The notes under the pieces: model-generated | Databases searched by the model: none | Seen by the model: the letters and a program-made list of their open reading frames with translations, nothing else | What the model was told of the DNA's origin: nothing | Translations under genes and position numbers: made by a program | Assembly: GCF_022919135.1 (NCBI RefSeq) | Contig: NZ_CP095049.1 | Location: 2,732,501-2,796,500, forward strand | Direction of reading: 5' to 3' | From: Hymenobacter cellulosivorans | GTDB taxonomy: Bacteria; Bacteroidota; Bacteroidia; Cytophagales; Hymenobacteraceae | Length of the DNA stretch: 64,000 bases | Part shown: in pieces, positions 8,201 to 16,601 of the stretch | How the letters are laid out: every line of letters starts with the position of its first letter | Position numbering within the stretch: the stretch's first letter is position 1

Positions 8201-9760
8201 TTACTTGAACGTGTCTTTGGTATCGATGACCTTTACTTCCGTCACGTTCAACTTGTAGTTGGCCACCTGGGTATCCTCGGCTACCACTTCCTTGGGCAGC
8301 CCTTCACTGACGACCTTGGCGTAGCTCATCGGCGAAGGCGTGTTCTGCTTGAGCACGTCGGCCAGGGGCTGGGCCTCGCTGTCGTCCGTAACGATGGTTA
8401 CGTACATGTTCTGGGTCTGCCAGTGCTTTTTGATGGCCTTGTTCACGTCGTCGAGGGTGAGCTTGGCAAACTGGCCGTCGAGTTCCTTGAGGTAGTCTTT
8501 GCGGCCGTAGAACTTCGAGTCGAGCAAAAAGCCGAGCTGCTTGGAAGGCGTGGTACCGTAGAGCTTCACGTAGGAACGCAGGAAAGTGCGGGTGATTTCG
8601 AAGTCTTCCTTGCTCATGCCGTTTTTCACCAGATTATCCATTTCGCGCACGGCCAGACGCAGGGCAAACGGGGCGTGGCCCACCGTCAGGCCGCCTAGCT
8701 CGGTAGGATACTGCTTGCGCAAACCTTCGGCAATCTGGACCGGGCGCAGCCACAGGCTGGCGTAGTTGGCATGGCGGGGCACGCCAGGCACGGGCAGCAT
8801 GTTCTGCCCGCCGCTTTCATACCACTCGATGTAGCTGTAGTCGCCGTAGTTCATCGAGCGGGTCGTCCGGATCTTGTCGTAGAGCTTGCCGTAGCTTTTG
8901 CGGTGCTCCCCGAGGTAGGAGTTGGCCACCATCAGGGCCGCGAAGTCGTCATTGGCGCGGGTGGTCTGGATGGGGAAGCCGGCGTACACGGCCGAGCCCA
9001 GGGCGTCGGTCTTGCTGATGATTTCGACGTGGATGCCCTTGGGTGCCGCCACGGTGGGCACTACGGGTTTGGCGGTGCTCTTGGGCAGCTTTTCCAGGTC
9101 GTCCTTCAGCTTTTTGGCAAAGGAAGCCGAGTAGTTGCCGGCAATGCCGATGGTCAGGTTGTCTTTGCCGAAGGCGGCGGCGTAGTGCTTCTTCACGTCG
9201 TCCAGCGTGAGGCTACGTACGCCAGCAGCCGTGCCGCGGGTCATGTGCTGGAAGCGGGTGCCGCGGAAAAGCTGGTCTTCGAGGGCAAACTTGCTGTAGT
9301 CCTCGTCGGAGGAAGCCCGGATAACCTGCTCCACATAGTTGAGCTGGTTGGACTTGAGCCGGTCGAAATCCTCCTGGGTGAAGCTGGGCGTCAAGATCAG
9401 GCCCTGGAGCACGGGGTAGAACTTGTCGGTAAAGTCCTTGTGAAACTCGAAGGTGAAGGTGGTGACTTCCTTGTCGGTGGTGGCGTAGTACTGGGTGGCC
9501 ATCGGGTACAGGAAGTCCTTGAGCTGGGCGGCCGTCAAGGCCTTGGTGCCGCCTTCGGTTACGAGCTGGCTGGTCAGGAACGTCAGGCCTTCCTTGCCCA
9601 CGGGGTCGGCGGAAGAGCCGTTGCGGAACTGCAGCTTTACCACCACTTTCGAGGCGTTGGGCTGGCGCAATTCCACCACGTCGGCGGCTTGCGCGAAATT
9701 CGCCCCAACCGGGCCGAGCAAGGCCGCGGCCAGCAGCAGGCGGGAAAAAGTATGTTTCAT
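8201..9760 (-). CDS. M16 family peptidase, non-catalytic partner subunit
   Basis: Insulinase-family protein of 519 residues with a signal peptide (MKHTFSRLLLAAALLGPVG). The N-terminal M16 domain begins VVVKLQFRNGSSADPVGKEGLTFLTSQLVTEGG, which aligns with the family strand-helix pattern but lacks the HxxEH zinc motif. It is thus the usual inactive partner of a catalytic M16 subunit. The C-terminal M16_C half includes VANSYLGEHRKSYGKLYDKIR and the arginine/tyrosine substrate-binding region (RSMNYGDYSYIEW). The catalytic partner is the gene immediately upstream, in the standard Bacteroidota order. The 97-bp spacer between them contains a 16-bp inverted repeat. Confidence 0.9.
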   Translation of the reverse strand: MKHTFSRLLLAAALLGPVGANFAQAADVVELRQPNASKVVVKLQFRNGSSADPVGKEGLTFLTSQLVTEGGTKALTAAQLKDFLYPMATQYYATTDKEVTTFTFEFHKDFTDKFYPVLQGLILTPSFTQEDFDRLKSNQLNYVEQVIRASSDEDYSKFALEDQLFRGTRFQHMTRGTAAGVRSLTLDDVKKHYAAAFGKDNLTIGIAGNYSASFAKKLKDDLEKLPKSTAKPVVPTVAAPKGIHVEIISKTDALGSAVYAGFPIQTTRANDDFAALMVANSYLGEHRKSYGKLYDKIRTTRSMNYGDYSYIEWYESGGQNMLPVPGVPRHANYASLWLRPVQIAEGLRKQYPTELGGLTVGHAPFALRLAVREMDNLVKNGMSKEDFEITRTFLRSYVKLYGTTPSKQLGFLLDSKFYGRKDYLKELDGQFAKLTLDDVNKAIKKHWQTQNMYVTIVTDDSEAQPLADVLKQNTPSPMSYAKVVSEGLPKEVVAEDTQVANYKLNVTEVKVIDTKDTFK

Positions 9761-9785
9761 GGAGAAAAGTAGTTGTTAGTTGGTC

Positions 9786-9848
9786 GTTGTCAGTTGGTAG
9801 GGTCGTTGAGTTTAAGTCTTGGGCTCACCAAGCCTACCAACTGACAAC
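9786..9848. repeat. inverted repeat of the GTTGTCAGTTGGTAG word family between the M16 genes
   Basis: Perfect 16-bp arms GTTGTCAGTTGGTAGG (9786-9801) and CCTACCAACTGACAAC (9833-9848), with further degenerate TAGTTGTTAGTTGG upstream at 9769-9784. The same words recur at 57447-57461 and 57643-57657 and near 58921 and 59130. Confidence 0.85.
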
Positions 9849-9857
9849 TAAAAAAGC

Positions 9858-11252
9858 CTACTGCACGCCGCCGGTGGCGTTGGGCCCGATGGTGCCCACC
9901 GTCAGATGCTCGGGCACGAAGTACTTCTTGGCCGCGGCCTGAATGTCGGCCGGCGTTACCTGGTCGTAGAGGGCGTAGAAATTATTCAGGCTCTGGGGGT
10001 TGCCGGTCAGCCAGATAAACTCGGCCAGGCCGTTGGCAATCTGGTCGGGCGAGTCGAGGCCCATCAGGAAGCTGTACTTCAGCGCCGACTTGGTATCGGC
10101 CAGGCGCTTGGCATCCACGGGCTTGGTCTTCAGGTCTTCCAGGGCTTTGGTAATCTCATCCTTCACGTAAGCCATGTCGGCCGGCTTCACCACTGAGGCC
10201 CGGATGGAGGTCAGGTAGGGGTCCCGGGTATAGTTGGGCGAGCCGCCTACGAAGCGCACTTTCTGCTCTTTCACCACCAGCTTCTGGTACAGCGGCGAGT
10301 TGTCGGAGAACAGCATCGTGGTCAGGATATCCAGGGCGGGCAGGTCCTTGCTTTGGTCGTTGAAGGCCGGGCCGCGGTAGCTCAAACTCACCAGGGGCGG
10401 GAAGTTGGCGTTCTGAATGTGCACGTAGCGTGGGGCCGTCTGCTCGGGCTCCTGGGTAATGGCGGGCTGGTAGGAGCCCCGCTTCCACATGCTGAAATAC
10501 TTGTCGGCCAGCTGGTTTACTTGCTCCGGCTTCACGTCGCCGACTACCAGCAACGTGGTGTACTCGGGACGGTAAAACCGGTCGAAGAACTGCAGCGAGT
10601 ACTGATACTGGTTGGGCATGTCCACCACGTCCTTGAAGAAGCCCATGGTGGTGTGCTCGTAGGTGTGCTTGTCGAAGGCGGCGTCGGCTACTTTCTCGTT
10701 GAGCTGGGTGTAGAGCGAGGCCGAGTTCTTGGTGTATTCGCCCTTCACGGCCCCGGCTTCAGCTTTGAAATCGTGCTCGGCGTACTTGAGGTGCTGAAAC
10801 CGGTCGGCTTCCACTTCCAGCATTTTCTCCAGCATCGTCGCGTTGCCGGTCATGTGGTACACGGTGCGGTCCAACGACGTGTTGGCATTGGCCGAGGCGC
10901 CTACTGACTTGAGCACCTGGTCGTACTGCTCTTTGCTGTACTTCTCAGTGCCCCGGAACATGACGTGCTCGAAGAAGTGGGCAAAGCCGGTGTGGCCGGG
11001 CTCTACTTCGTCGCGGGAGCCGGCCCGCACCACTAAAAACACCGACGCCAGGCCGGGGGAGTCGAAGGGAACGGTCACCACGTTCATGCCGTTGGCCAGC
11101 TGCTTCTGCTGCATGGGGTAGGGAAAAGCCGGGGCCGTAGCAGAGGCGGCGGCTGGCGTGGCGGCCGCCGGGGCAGCCTTTTTTTGCGCCTGAGCCAGGG
11201 GCGCAGCCAGAAGACCGGCAGCGAGCAGCCAGGTCTGGACGGAGTGTTTCAT
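9858..11252 (-). CDS. M16 family zinc peptidase, catalytic subunit
   Basis: Catalytic insulinase-type metallopeptidase, 464 residues, exported (MKHSVQTWLLAAGLLAAPLAQA). The inverted zinc motif HxxEH is present in HTGFAHFFEHVMFRGTEKY, and the downstream glutamate ligand lies in the helix beginning FKAEAGAVKGEYTKN. The start at 11252 is chosen because the 50-residue upstream extension carries no signal and precedes the signal peptide. With the following gene (inactive M16 partner) it should form the usual two-subunit periplasmic protease degrading peptides. The two genes are co-oriented and probably co-transcribed. Confidence 0.93.
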   Translation of the reverse strand: MKHSVQTWLLAAGLLAAPLAQAQKKAAPAAATPAAASATAPAFPYPMQQKQLANGMNVVTVPFDSPGLASVFLVVRAGSRDEVEPGHTGFAHFFEHVMFRGTEKYSKEQYDQVLKSVGASANANTSLDRTVYHMTGNATMLEKMLEVEADRFQHLKYAEHDFKAEAGAVKGEYTKNSASLYTQLNEKVADAAFDKHTYEHTTMGFFKDVVDMPNQYQYSLQFFDRFYRPEYTTLLVVGDVKPEQVNQLADKYFSMWKRGSYQPAITQEPEQTAPRYVHIQNANFPPLVSLSYRGPAFNDQSKDLPALDILTTMLFSDNSPLYQKLVVKEQKVRFVGGSPNYTRDPYLTSIRASVVKPADMAYVKDEITKALEDLKTKPVDAKRLADTKSALKYSFLMGLDSPDQIANGLAEFIWLTGNPQSLNNFYALYDQVTPADIQAAAKKYFVPEHLTVGTIGPNATGGVQ

Positions 11253-11424
11253 GCAAGTAAACGGATTAGAATGGGGAGAGGGCAAAACCAAGGTGGCGCA
11301 CTCGCGCCAAAGGAGCAAGTGTTGTGGTAAAGGTTGCACTTTCGGTCCTAAAATCCTGGGACGAGCTACCTCCGCCGTGCTCGGCACTGGGTAGCAAACC
11401 AAGCAAGACGGCTGCCCAACAAAA

Positions 11425-11450
11425 ACGGCGGCTCCGTGGGGAGCCGCCGT
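11425..11450 (-). terminator. terminator downstream of the 11.5-kb lipoprotein gene
   Basis: Perfect 11-bp stem ACGGCGGCTCC / GGAGCCGCCGT with GTGG loop. AAAAA at 11421-11425 gives the T tract on the minus strand. Confidence 0.85.
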
Positions 11451-11475
11451 GTAGTCGGAGTTGGGGCAAACGGGC

Positions 11476-12171
11476 TTAGTTGCCGGCCTTGCTGCGGGTC
11501 GAATCAGGCGCCGCTTTGGCGGGACTGCCGCCCATACCCGGTATTTCCTGGATAATGACCTCGTTGGGGTAGGCCGTCATAATCAGCTGCCCGCGCAGGG
11601 AGCTGGCGTCGGCTTCTACTTTGGGCCGGATCTGGTTCAGAGCCTGACGTACTGATTCGACATCGGCCAGGCGGGGTGCACCCTTCCGGGAGTAGCCGTG
11701 GTACATAGCCACCTTCACTTTAGAGCTGCCTTTGCCCGTGTAGCGGGCCAGCACGGAACCGTGCACGTCGATAACCTGTACCTCGGCCTGCAAGTCAGAC
11801 TGGTGGTATTCCAGTGGAACCCCCAGCAGCAAGGGCGTCAGCAAGGTGGTGTACTGAAAGATGCGCAGCCCGTTGCCGGTGCGCTTGGCACTGGCCTTGG
11901 TCACGCGCAGCTTAATGGAGCCGTAGGTGGTCGTGTCCTTGACATCCATCAGGTTTTGCTCCAGCTCCAGCTGAAACAACTTCTGCAAATCCTCGCTGGT
12001 TGCGCCTTTGCCCTTTTTGGCCAGCGGGCCGGCTTCCACCGAGGTTTTAAGCACAGGTAGGCGCGTCGACAAGGGGGCCGTTGGCATCGTAAACAGCGCC
12101 TGGTCCAGGGAGCGGCAGCCAAACGATGACGCCAGCAAGCCCAGCAAGCATATCCGGAGTACGTATTTCAT
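11476..12171 (-). CDS. predicted lipoprotein, unknown function
   Basis: Lipoprotein of 231 residues. The signal peptide MKYVLRICLLGLLASSFGC ends in a lipobox-like SFGC. The body (KLFQLELEQNLMDVKDTTTYGSIKLRVTKASAK, then LQAEVQVIDVHGSVLARYTGKGSSKVK) resembles outer-membrane-anchored lipoproteins with an alpha/beta core that measure or bind surface components, but I recognise no named family. The C-terminus is a flexible Ser/Pro/Lys tail (GGSPAKAAPDSTRSKAGN). It is monocistronic, with its own terminator, between the M16 pair and the dicarboxylate symporter. Confidence 0.75.
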   Translation of the reverse strand: MKYVLRICLLGLLASSFGCRSLDQALFTMPTAPLSTRLPVLKTSVEAGPLAKKGKGATSEDLQKLFQLELEQNLMDVKDTTTYGSIKLRVTKASAKRTGNGLRIFQYTTLLTPLLLGVPLEYHQSDLQAEVQVIDVHGSVLARYTGKGSSKVKVAMYHGYSRKGAPRLADVESVRQALNQIRPKVEADASSLRGQLIMTAYPNEVIIQEIPGMGGSPAKAAPDSTRSKAGN

Positions 12172-12260
12172 AGAGTTGTAAGTAGAAGTAAGGAAACCAG
12201 TTGGCCGGTTGGCTGCTTCAGAACGTTTCGGGCCGGCAGTAGTTGCGTAGGCCGGGCGGC

Positions 12261-13697
12261 CTAATGCGCGTGCTGGGCCAGGCTGCTGTCGGCTTCGGCC
12301 AGGTCGTCGAGGGGGGGAGCCACGTAGTTGTCGACAAACTCGCCTTCCCAGCGGGCAATAACGGCCGAGGCCAGGCAGTTGCCAATAACGTTGACGGCCG
12401 TGCGGGCCATGTCCATCAGGGCATCAATGCCCAGAATGATGAATACCGGCCAGGAAGGCAGGTTAAACGAAGCCACCGTTGCGAGCAGAATCACCAGCGA
12501 AGCCCGCGGCACGCCCGCCACGCCCTTGCTGGTCAGCATCAGGGTAAAGACCATCACCAGTTGCTGCCCAAACGACAACTCCACGCCGGCGGCCTGGGCC
12601 ACGAATACGGCCGCCAACGACAGATACAGCGTGGTGCCGTCGAGGTTAAAGGAGTAGCCCGTCGGCATCACGAAGGCTACCACGCGGCGCGGTACTCCGA
12701 TGCTTTCCATGGCTTCCATAGCCCGGGGCAAAGCCGCCTCCGACGACGTGGTGGCAAAGGCAATGCTGACCGGCTCGGCAATGGCCTGCACGAAGCGCTT
12801 CAGCGGAATGCGGGCAATCAGGGCCACCGGCACCAGAACCAGCAGCAGGAAGGCAATCAGGGCCGCATAGAGCGTCAGCAGCAGCTGCACGGCATTCACC
12901 AAGGGCCCGAAGCCCATCTTGCCCACGGTGTAGGCAATGGCGCCGCCCACGCCCAGCGGGGCGAAGAACATCACCACGTTGGTAAACTTGAACATCACCT
13001 CCGACAAACTTTCCGACCATTCCACCATCGGGCGGCGGTGCTTGTCGTGCACCATAGCTAGGCCGATGGCGAAGATGATGGCAAAAACCACCACCTGCAG
13101 CACCTGGCCCTCGGCAATGGACTTGGCAATGTTTTCGGGGAAAATGTGGGTGATGATGTCGGCCGCGCTTTGCTTGGGCGCCGCCGCAATGGTTTCGTTG
13201 ACGTTGTTGTTGGCCTGGGCCGCGGCTAGCACGGCCGGGTCGAGGCGGCCGGCCTTGGTCAGGTTGATGGCGGCCAGACCAATGAACAGGGCAAACGTGG
13301 TGACAATCTCGAAGTACACCAGGGCCTTGACGCCCATGCGGCCCACCTTTTTCAAATCGGCGTGGCCGGCAATACCCACCACCAGCGTGGCAAATACCAG
13401 CGGGGCAATAATGGTCTTAACCAGCCGCAGGAACACGTCGCTGAGCACCTTCAGGTTTTGGGCCTGCGTGGGGAAGTCGGCTCCGGCCTCCGCACCTACA
13501 AACATGCTCGTGACAATCCAGAAGGTGAGGGAGCGGCGCTGGGCGGCGTAGGCCACCATGGCGGCCAGTGCCAGCCAGCGGGCGGCCATGGGCACGGCGG
13601 CAGGCAACGCCAGGAGTTCGTAAGCGTGCAAAACGGTCAGGACCCCGGCCACCACGAGCAGCAGCAGGACCAAAAGAGCAAGGCGGGAAAACTTCAT
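12261..13697 (-). CDS. dicarboxylate/amino acid:cation symporter (DAACS family)
   Basis: Inner-membrane secondary transporter of 478 residues that couples dicarboxylate or acidic amino-acid uptake to Na+ or H+. Family hallmarks are the serine-rich re-entrant loop (AFATTSSEAALPRAMEAM), the TM7 region PTGYSFNLDGTTLYLSLAAVF, and the N-terminal SDVFLRLVKTIIAPLVFATLV. Aspartate (GltP-like) versus C4-dicarboxylate (DctA-like) specificity cannot be assigned. The ATG at 13697 (MKFSRLALLVLLL) is supported by a TATCTTTG promoter element at 13739-13746, which lies inside the longer possible reading frame. It is divergent from the dipeptide epimerase gene. Confidence 0.93.
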   Translation of the reverse strand: MKFSRLALLVLLLLVVAGVLTVLHAYELLALPAAVPMAARWLALAAMVAYAAQRRSLTFWIVTSMFVGAEAGADFPTQAQNLKVLSDVFLRLVKTIIAPLVFATLVVGIAGHADLKKVGRMGVKALVYFEIVTTFALFIGLAAINLTKAGRLDPAVLAAAQANNNVNETIAAAPKQSAADIITHIFPENIAKSIAEGQVLQVVVFAIIFAIGLAMVHDKHRRPMVEWSESLSEVMFKFTNVVMFFAPLGVGGAIAYTVGKMGFGPLVNAVQLLLTLYAALIAFLLLVLVPVALIARIPLKRFVQAIAEPVSIAFATTSSEAALPRAMEAMESIGVPRRVVAFVMPTGYSFNLDGTTLYLSLAAVFVAQAAGVELSFGQQLVMVFTLMLTSKGVAGVPRASLVILLATVASFNLPSWPVFIILGIDALMDMARTAVNVIGNCLASAVIARWEGEFVDNYVAPPLDDLAEADSSLAQHAH

Positions 13698-13738
13698 GCG
13701 GGAGAAAAAACGGAGGGGATACAAGGCGGGAATCTGAG

Positions 13739-13746
13739 CAAAGATA
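13739..13746 (-). promoter_or_regulatory. -7 promoter element of the symporter gene
   Basis: The plus strand CAAAGATA reads TATCTTTG on the minus strand, a perfect TAnnTTTG. It lies about 42 bp upstream of the chosen ATG. No good TTG -33 box at the right distance. Confidence 0.6.
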
Positions 13747-13832
13747 GGTTTTTGGCTTTCGTGGTGAATTGCTCCTTTCAATCTTGTTTTTCCGTAACTC
13801 TGTAATCTATTCTACTCTACTGTATCTACCCC

Positions 13833-14876
13833 GTGCCGTTACCCTGGACGATGGCCGCTTACGAGCTGCCGCTGCGCTTTACCTGGAAGATTTCCCGCAA
13901 TGCTTCCGATACTAAAACCAACCTGCTGGTACGGGTAGGGGAGGGCTCTGCTGCGGGCTGGGGCGAGGCCGCGCCCAACGTGCGCTACGGCGAAACCCCC
14001 GAGGGGCTGACCGCCGAATTTGCCGCCCTGGTGCAGGCCGGCCTGGGACACTGCACCCACCTGCCCGAGCTGGAAGAATTTCTTTCGGCCCATACGCCGT
14101 CCCACGCCCTGCGCTTTGCCCTGGAGTCGGCGTTTGTGCACCGCGAAGCCGCGCTGCGGGGGCAGTCGGTGGCAGCCTGGCTGGGTGTGCCCGCCCCAAG
14201 CCGGCCCGTGGCTACGGCTTTTACCCTGCCCATCATGGAACCCGGGGCGGTGGCCGGGTTTGTGCAAGAGCAGGGCATGAGCCGCTTTGCCCAGCTCAAA
14301 GTCAAGGTAAATCAGGATAGTGGCTTCGAGCTGCTGCGGGCCCTGACTGAGGCCTTGCCTGGCCGCGAAATCCTCATTGACGGCAACGAAGCCTGGACCG
14401 ATGCCGACTCGCTGCTGCAGTTTCTGGAGCGGGCCCAAACCTTGCCCGGCCTGCGGGTGCGCCTGCTGGAGCAACCCTTGCCCGCCGATTGCCCCGATGA
14501 CTACCGCTACCTGCGCAGCCGCTCGCCCTGGCCGGTTTTTGCCGACGAGTCCGTTACTGCCGCCGCCGACTTCAAGAGCATTGCCCAGCAGTTTCACGGC
14601 GTAAATATGAAGCTAATGAAGGCCGGCGGCTACCTCAACGGCCTGCGCCTGCTGCAGCAAACCCGCGCCCACGGCCTGCAAACGATGCTGGGCTGCATGG
14701 TCGAAACTTCGCTCGGCATCTGGTCGGCTCTGCAGATCAGTCACCTGGCCGACGTCTGCGACCTGGACGGCTTCCTCATTCTGCGCGACGAGCCATTCGG
14801 GTTGGTGCGGGAAGAAAAAGGCGTGCTTACGCCGCTGCCCGTGTGCTGGAAAACGCTCCGGCCGGTAGTAAGTTGA
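13833..14876 (+). CDS. dipeptide epimerase (enolase superfamily)
   Basis: Enolase-superfamily enzyme of 347 residues, of the muconate lactonizing subgroup, most like L-Ala-D/L-Glu epimerases that recycle murein peptides. Catalytic features visible are the K-x-K motif in FAQLKVKVN, the metal ligands in ILIDGNEAW (Asp), RLLEQPLPAD (Glu) and VFADESV (Asp), and the second lysine in HGVNMKLMKAGG. The N-terminal capping domain begins AAYELPLRFTWKISR. I start at the GTG at 13833; the ATG six codons later is an alternative but would trim the first strand. Substrate preference within the group is inferred, not shown. Confidence 0.88.
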   Translation: MPLPWTMAAYELPLRFTWKISRNASDTKTNLLVRVGEGSAAGWGEAAPNVRYGETPEGLTAEFAALVQAGLGHCTHLPELEEFLSAHTPSHALRFALESAFVHREAALRGQSVAAWLGVPAPSRPVATAFTLPIMEPGAVAGFVQEQGMSRFAQLKVKVNQDSGFELLRALTEALPGREILIDGNEAWTDADSLLQFLERAQTLPGLRVRLLEQPLPADCPDDYRYLRSRSPWPVFADESVTAAADFKSIAQQFHGVNMKLMKAGGYLNGLRLLQQTRAHGLQTMLGCMVETSLGIWSALQISHLADVCDLDGFLILRDEPFGLVREEKGVLTPLPVCWKTLRPVVS

Positions 14877-14900
14877 ATGGCATGATTCAACCCGGTAGTA

Positions 14901-15314
14901 ATGCGTAAGAATACTATGGTAAAGCACCTCGGAATCAGCTTGATGGTACTTCTGGTATCCTGCAGTGTGCGGAAGGATATTCTCTTTTCGGCAGTCGACG
15001 AGCTACACTATATCCAGCTGTATAGCCGAAACAACGATTTTGAAATACTTCATAATGGTATAAACACGGCTCAGGGGCGGTACGAGTTAAAAGGAGACAC
15101 TATTCTGCTGCATTACCTGCCGGGGCAGCTGACTATCAAGAGAAGTGAAGAGTTGGACGGCGCCAATGCTAAGCTTACCCGGGTATTAATCATTGAAAGG
15201 AAACGAAACCACGTCCGTTCGGCAGATAAACACTATTTCTGCGCAAACATTGCCGTCAACCAACTTGCTCAAACAACGTCTGTAAAACAAGTAAAGCGCC
15301 ACCCAGACAGGTGA
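14901..15314 (+). CDS. small predicted lipoprotein, unknown function
   Basis: Protein of 137 residues starting 24 bp after the epimerase stop. The signal segment GISLMVLLVSC ends in a lipobox-like LVSC|S (ATG at 14901, or the ATG five codons later at 14916). The mature part includes GRYELKGDTILLHYLPGQ, typical of small Bacteroidota lipoproteins with a lipocalin-like or beta-strand core, but no family is recognised. Base composition is clearly more AT-rich than its neighbours, which hints at more recent acquisition. An imperfect hairpin (15293-15320) overlaps its end. Confidence 0.65.
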   Translation: MRKNTMVKHLGISLMVLLVSCSVRKDILFSAVDELHYIQLYSRNNDFEILHNGINTAQGRYELKGDTILLHYLPGQLTIKRSEELDGANAKLTRVLIIERKRNHVRSADKHYFCANIAVNQLAQTTSVKQVKRHPDR

Positions 15315-15355
15315 CGCCTTGTATTTATGCTCCTAACGGAGCCAGCAGTACCGCA

Positions 15356-15949
15356 CTACTTCACTTGCTGTAGCTTTTCATCCAGAGCTTTGATTTGCTG
15401 GTCGAGCTGGCTGGTATCGGCGGGGCGCTGGGTGCTGGAGCTTAGCAAACTGATTTTGTCGTTGAGCAGCTGGATTTTCTGGGCCATGAGCGTGATGCGG
15501 CTGTTGAGGCTGGTCAGGCGGGTTTCCATGTCGGCCGTGGTGGGCGGAGAGTTGCGGTCCACGTACTGTTCAAACTGGCCGCTGGCTGGGGCTGTAGTAC
15601 CGCGGGAGGCGGCGGCGCTGCCGGGCGTAGCAAACACAATGTCGCCCTGCATGGTCACGTAGTCGCCTTCTTTGAGGGTGGTTTTTTTGCCACCAGGCAG
15701 CTCCACAATGCCGCTCTTGTAATTAACTTTCGTGCCGTTGCTCAACACCACGTTCTGGGTCAGGGGCTTAGTGCCGGAACCCGAGCGCAACACTACTTCG
15801 CCGTCGCGCATCAGAAACTGGTCGGCGTTGTTGGCCGAAATGGCGCCGACGGGGCGGGCAGGCTTCGGTTGGGGCGAGGACTGAGCCCAGGCGCTAAGCG
15901 GACTGGCCAGCGCCAGCAACAGAACAGCGGAGAGGAAGTGACGATTCAT
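15356..15949 (-). CDS. secreted DUF6799-like protein
   Basis: Protein of 197 residues with a Sec signal peptide (MNRHFLSAVLLLALASPLSAWAQ). The region DQFLMRDGEVVLRSGSGTKPLTQNVVLSNGTKVNYKSG, then LPGGKKTTLKEGDYVTMQGDI, shows the repeated 'DG..V...G....L..NV.LSNGTKV' pattern that I associate with DUF6799; this is recall, not a search. The C-terminal 60 residues (ETRLTSLNSRITLMAQKIQLLNDKI) form a predicted coiled coil. The ATG at 15949 was chosen to place the signal peptide at the start. Function unknown. Confidence 0.75.
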   Translation of the reverse strand: MNRHFLSAVLLLALASPLSAWAQSSPQPKPARPVGAISANNADQFLMRDGEVVLRSGSGTKPLTQNVVLSNGTKVNYKSGIVELPGGKKTTLKEGDYVTMQGDIVFATPGSAAASRGTTAPASGQFEQYVDRNSPPTTADMETRLTSLNSRITLMAQKIQLLNDKISLLSSSTQRPADTSQLDQQIKALDEKLQQVK

Positions 15950-16044
15950 GGCGCGGTGTTTGGTTAATACGCTGAGCTTACGGGTTTGCCGCAATTCTGT
16001 TTTTGCCGGATTTAGACAATCAAAAAATATTTCGGCGAACTATG

Positions 16045-16075
16045 TTGCGACATTAAATGTATGTACATATATTTG
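16045..16075 (+). promoter_or_regulatory. marR promoter with overlapping dyad
   Basis: TATATTTG at 16068-16075 matches TAnnTTTG, and TTG at 16045-16047 is the -33 box (20-nt spacer). The perfect palindrome TATGTACATA at 16060-16069 overlaps the start of the -7 element. A repressor bound there would block RNA polymerase, so it is a candidate MarR autoregulatory operator (inference). Confidence 0.65.
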
Positions 16076-16106
16076 CAACGTAATCCAGCCCGGCTGAATG
16101 CAGACC

Positions 16107-16553
16107 ATGAGAATCGAAGACGAAATCAAGCAGCCCGTGTTCAAGGACGAGTACCAGAAAGGCCTGATCAATCTGGTCTACACTGTGGGCTGGCTGCAGC
16201 AGCAGCAGGCCGCCTCGTTCCGCGAATTCGACATCACCCTGCCCCAGTTCAACATTCTGCGCATCCTGCGCGGTCAGCACCCCAAACCGGCCACCGTCAA
16301 CCTGCTCATTGAGCGCATGCTCGACAAAACCAGCAACGCCTCGCGCATTGTCGATAAGCTCGAAGCCAAGGGCCTGGTGACGCGCACCGTGTGCCCCAGC
16401 AACCGCCGGGCTGTGGATATCCGCATCACCGACAGCGGCCTGGAACTGCTCCAGCGCATGGATGCCCGCGTGGACTTGCACCACGGCCTGAAGACGCTCA
16501 CGCTGGAAGAAGCCCAGCAGCTCAATACCATTCTCGATAAAATCCGCGACTGA
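16107..16553 (+). CDS. MarR family transcriptional regulator
   Basis: Winged-helix repressor of 148 residues. The core FDITLPQFNILRILRGQHPKPATVNLLIERMLDKTSNASRIVDKLEAKGLVTRTVCPSNRRAVDIRITDSG contains the MarR DNA-recognition helix and the wing with conserved D-x-R (AVDIRIT). I use the ATG at 16107 (MRIEDEI); an ATG three codons earlier is possible. The next gene encodes a YceI protein 48 bp downstream, a frequent MarR-YceI pairing in Bacteroidota. The palindrome over its own promoter suggests autorepression, with the YceI gene in the same regulon. Confidence 0.9.
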   Translation: MRIEDEIKQPVFKDEYQKGLINLVYTVGWLQQQQAASFREFDITLPQFNILRILRGQHPKPATVNLLIERMLDKTSNASRIVDKLEAKGLVTRTVCPSNRRAVDIRITDSGLELLQRMDARVDLHHGLKTLTLEEAQQLNTILDKIRD

Positions 16554-16601
16554 CGTTTCTCAGTCAACTCCATACTGTTTCCCCTTCACTACCCTTTAGT
16601 C

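Noticed and set aside
12243..13061. Plus-strand frame opposite the DAACS symporter
   Set aside because: Shadow of a well-defined transporter gene.
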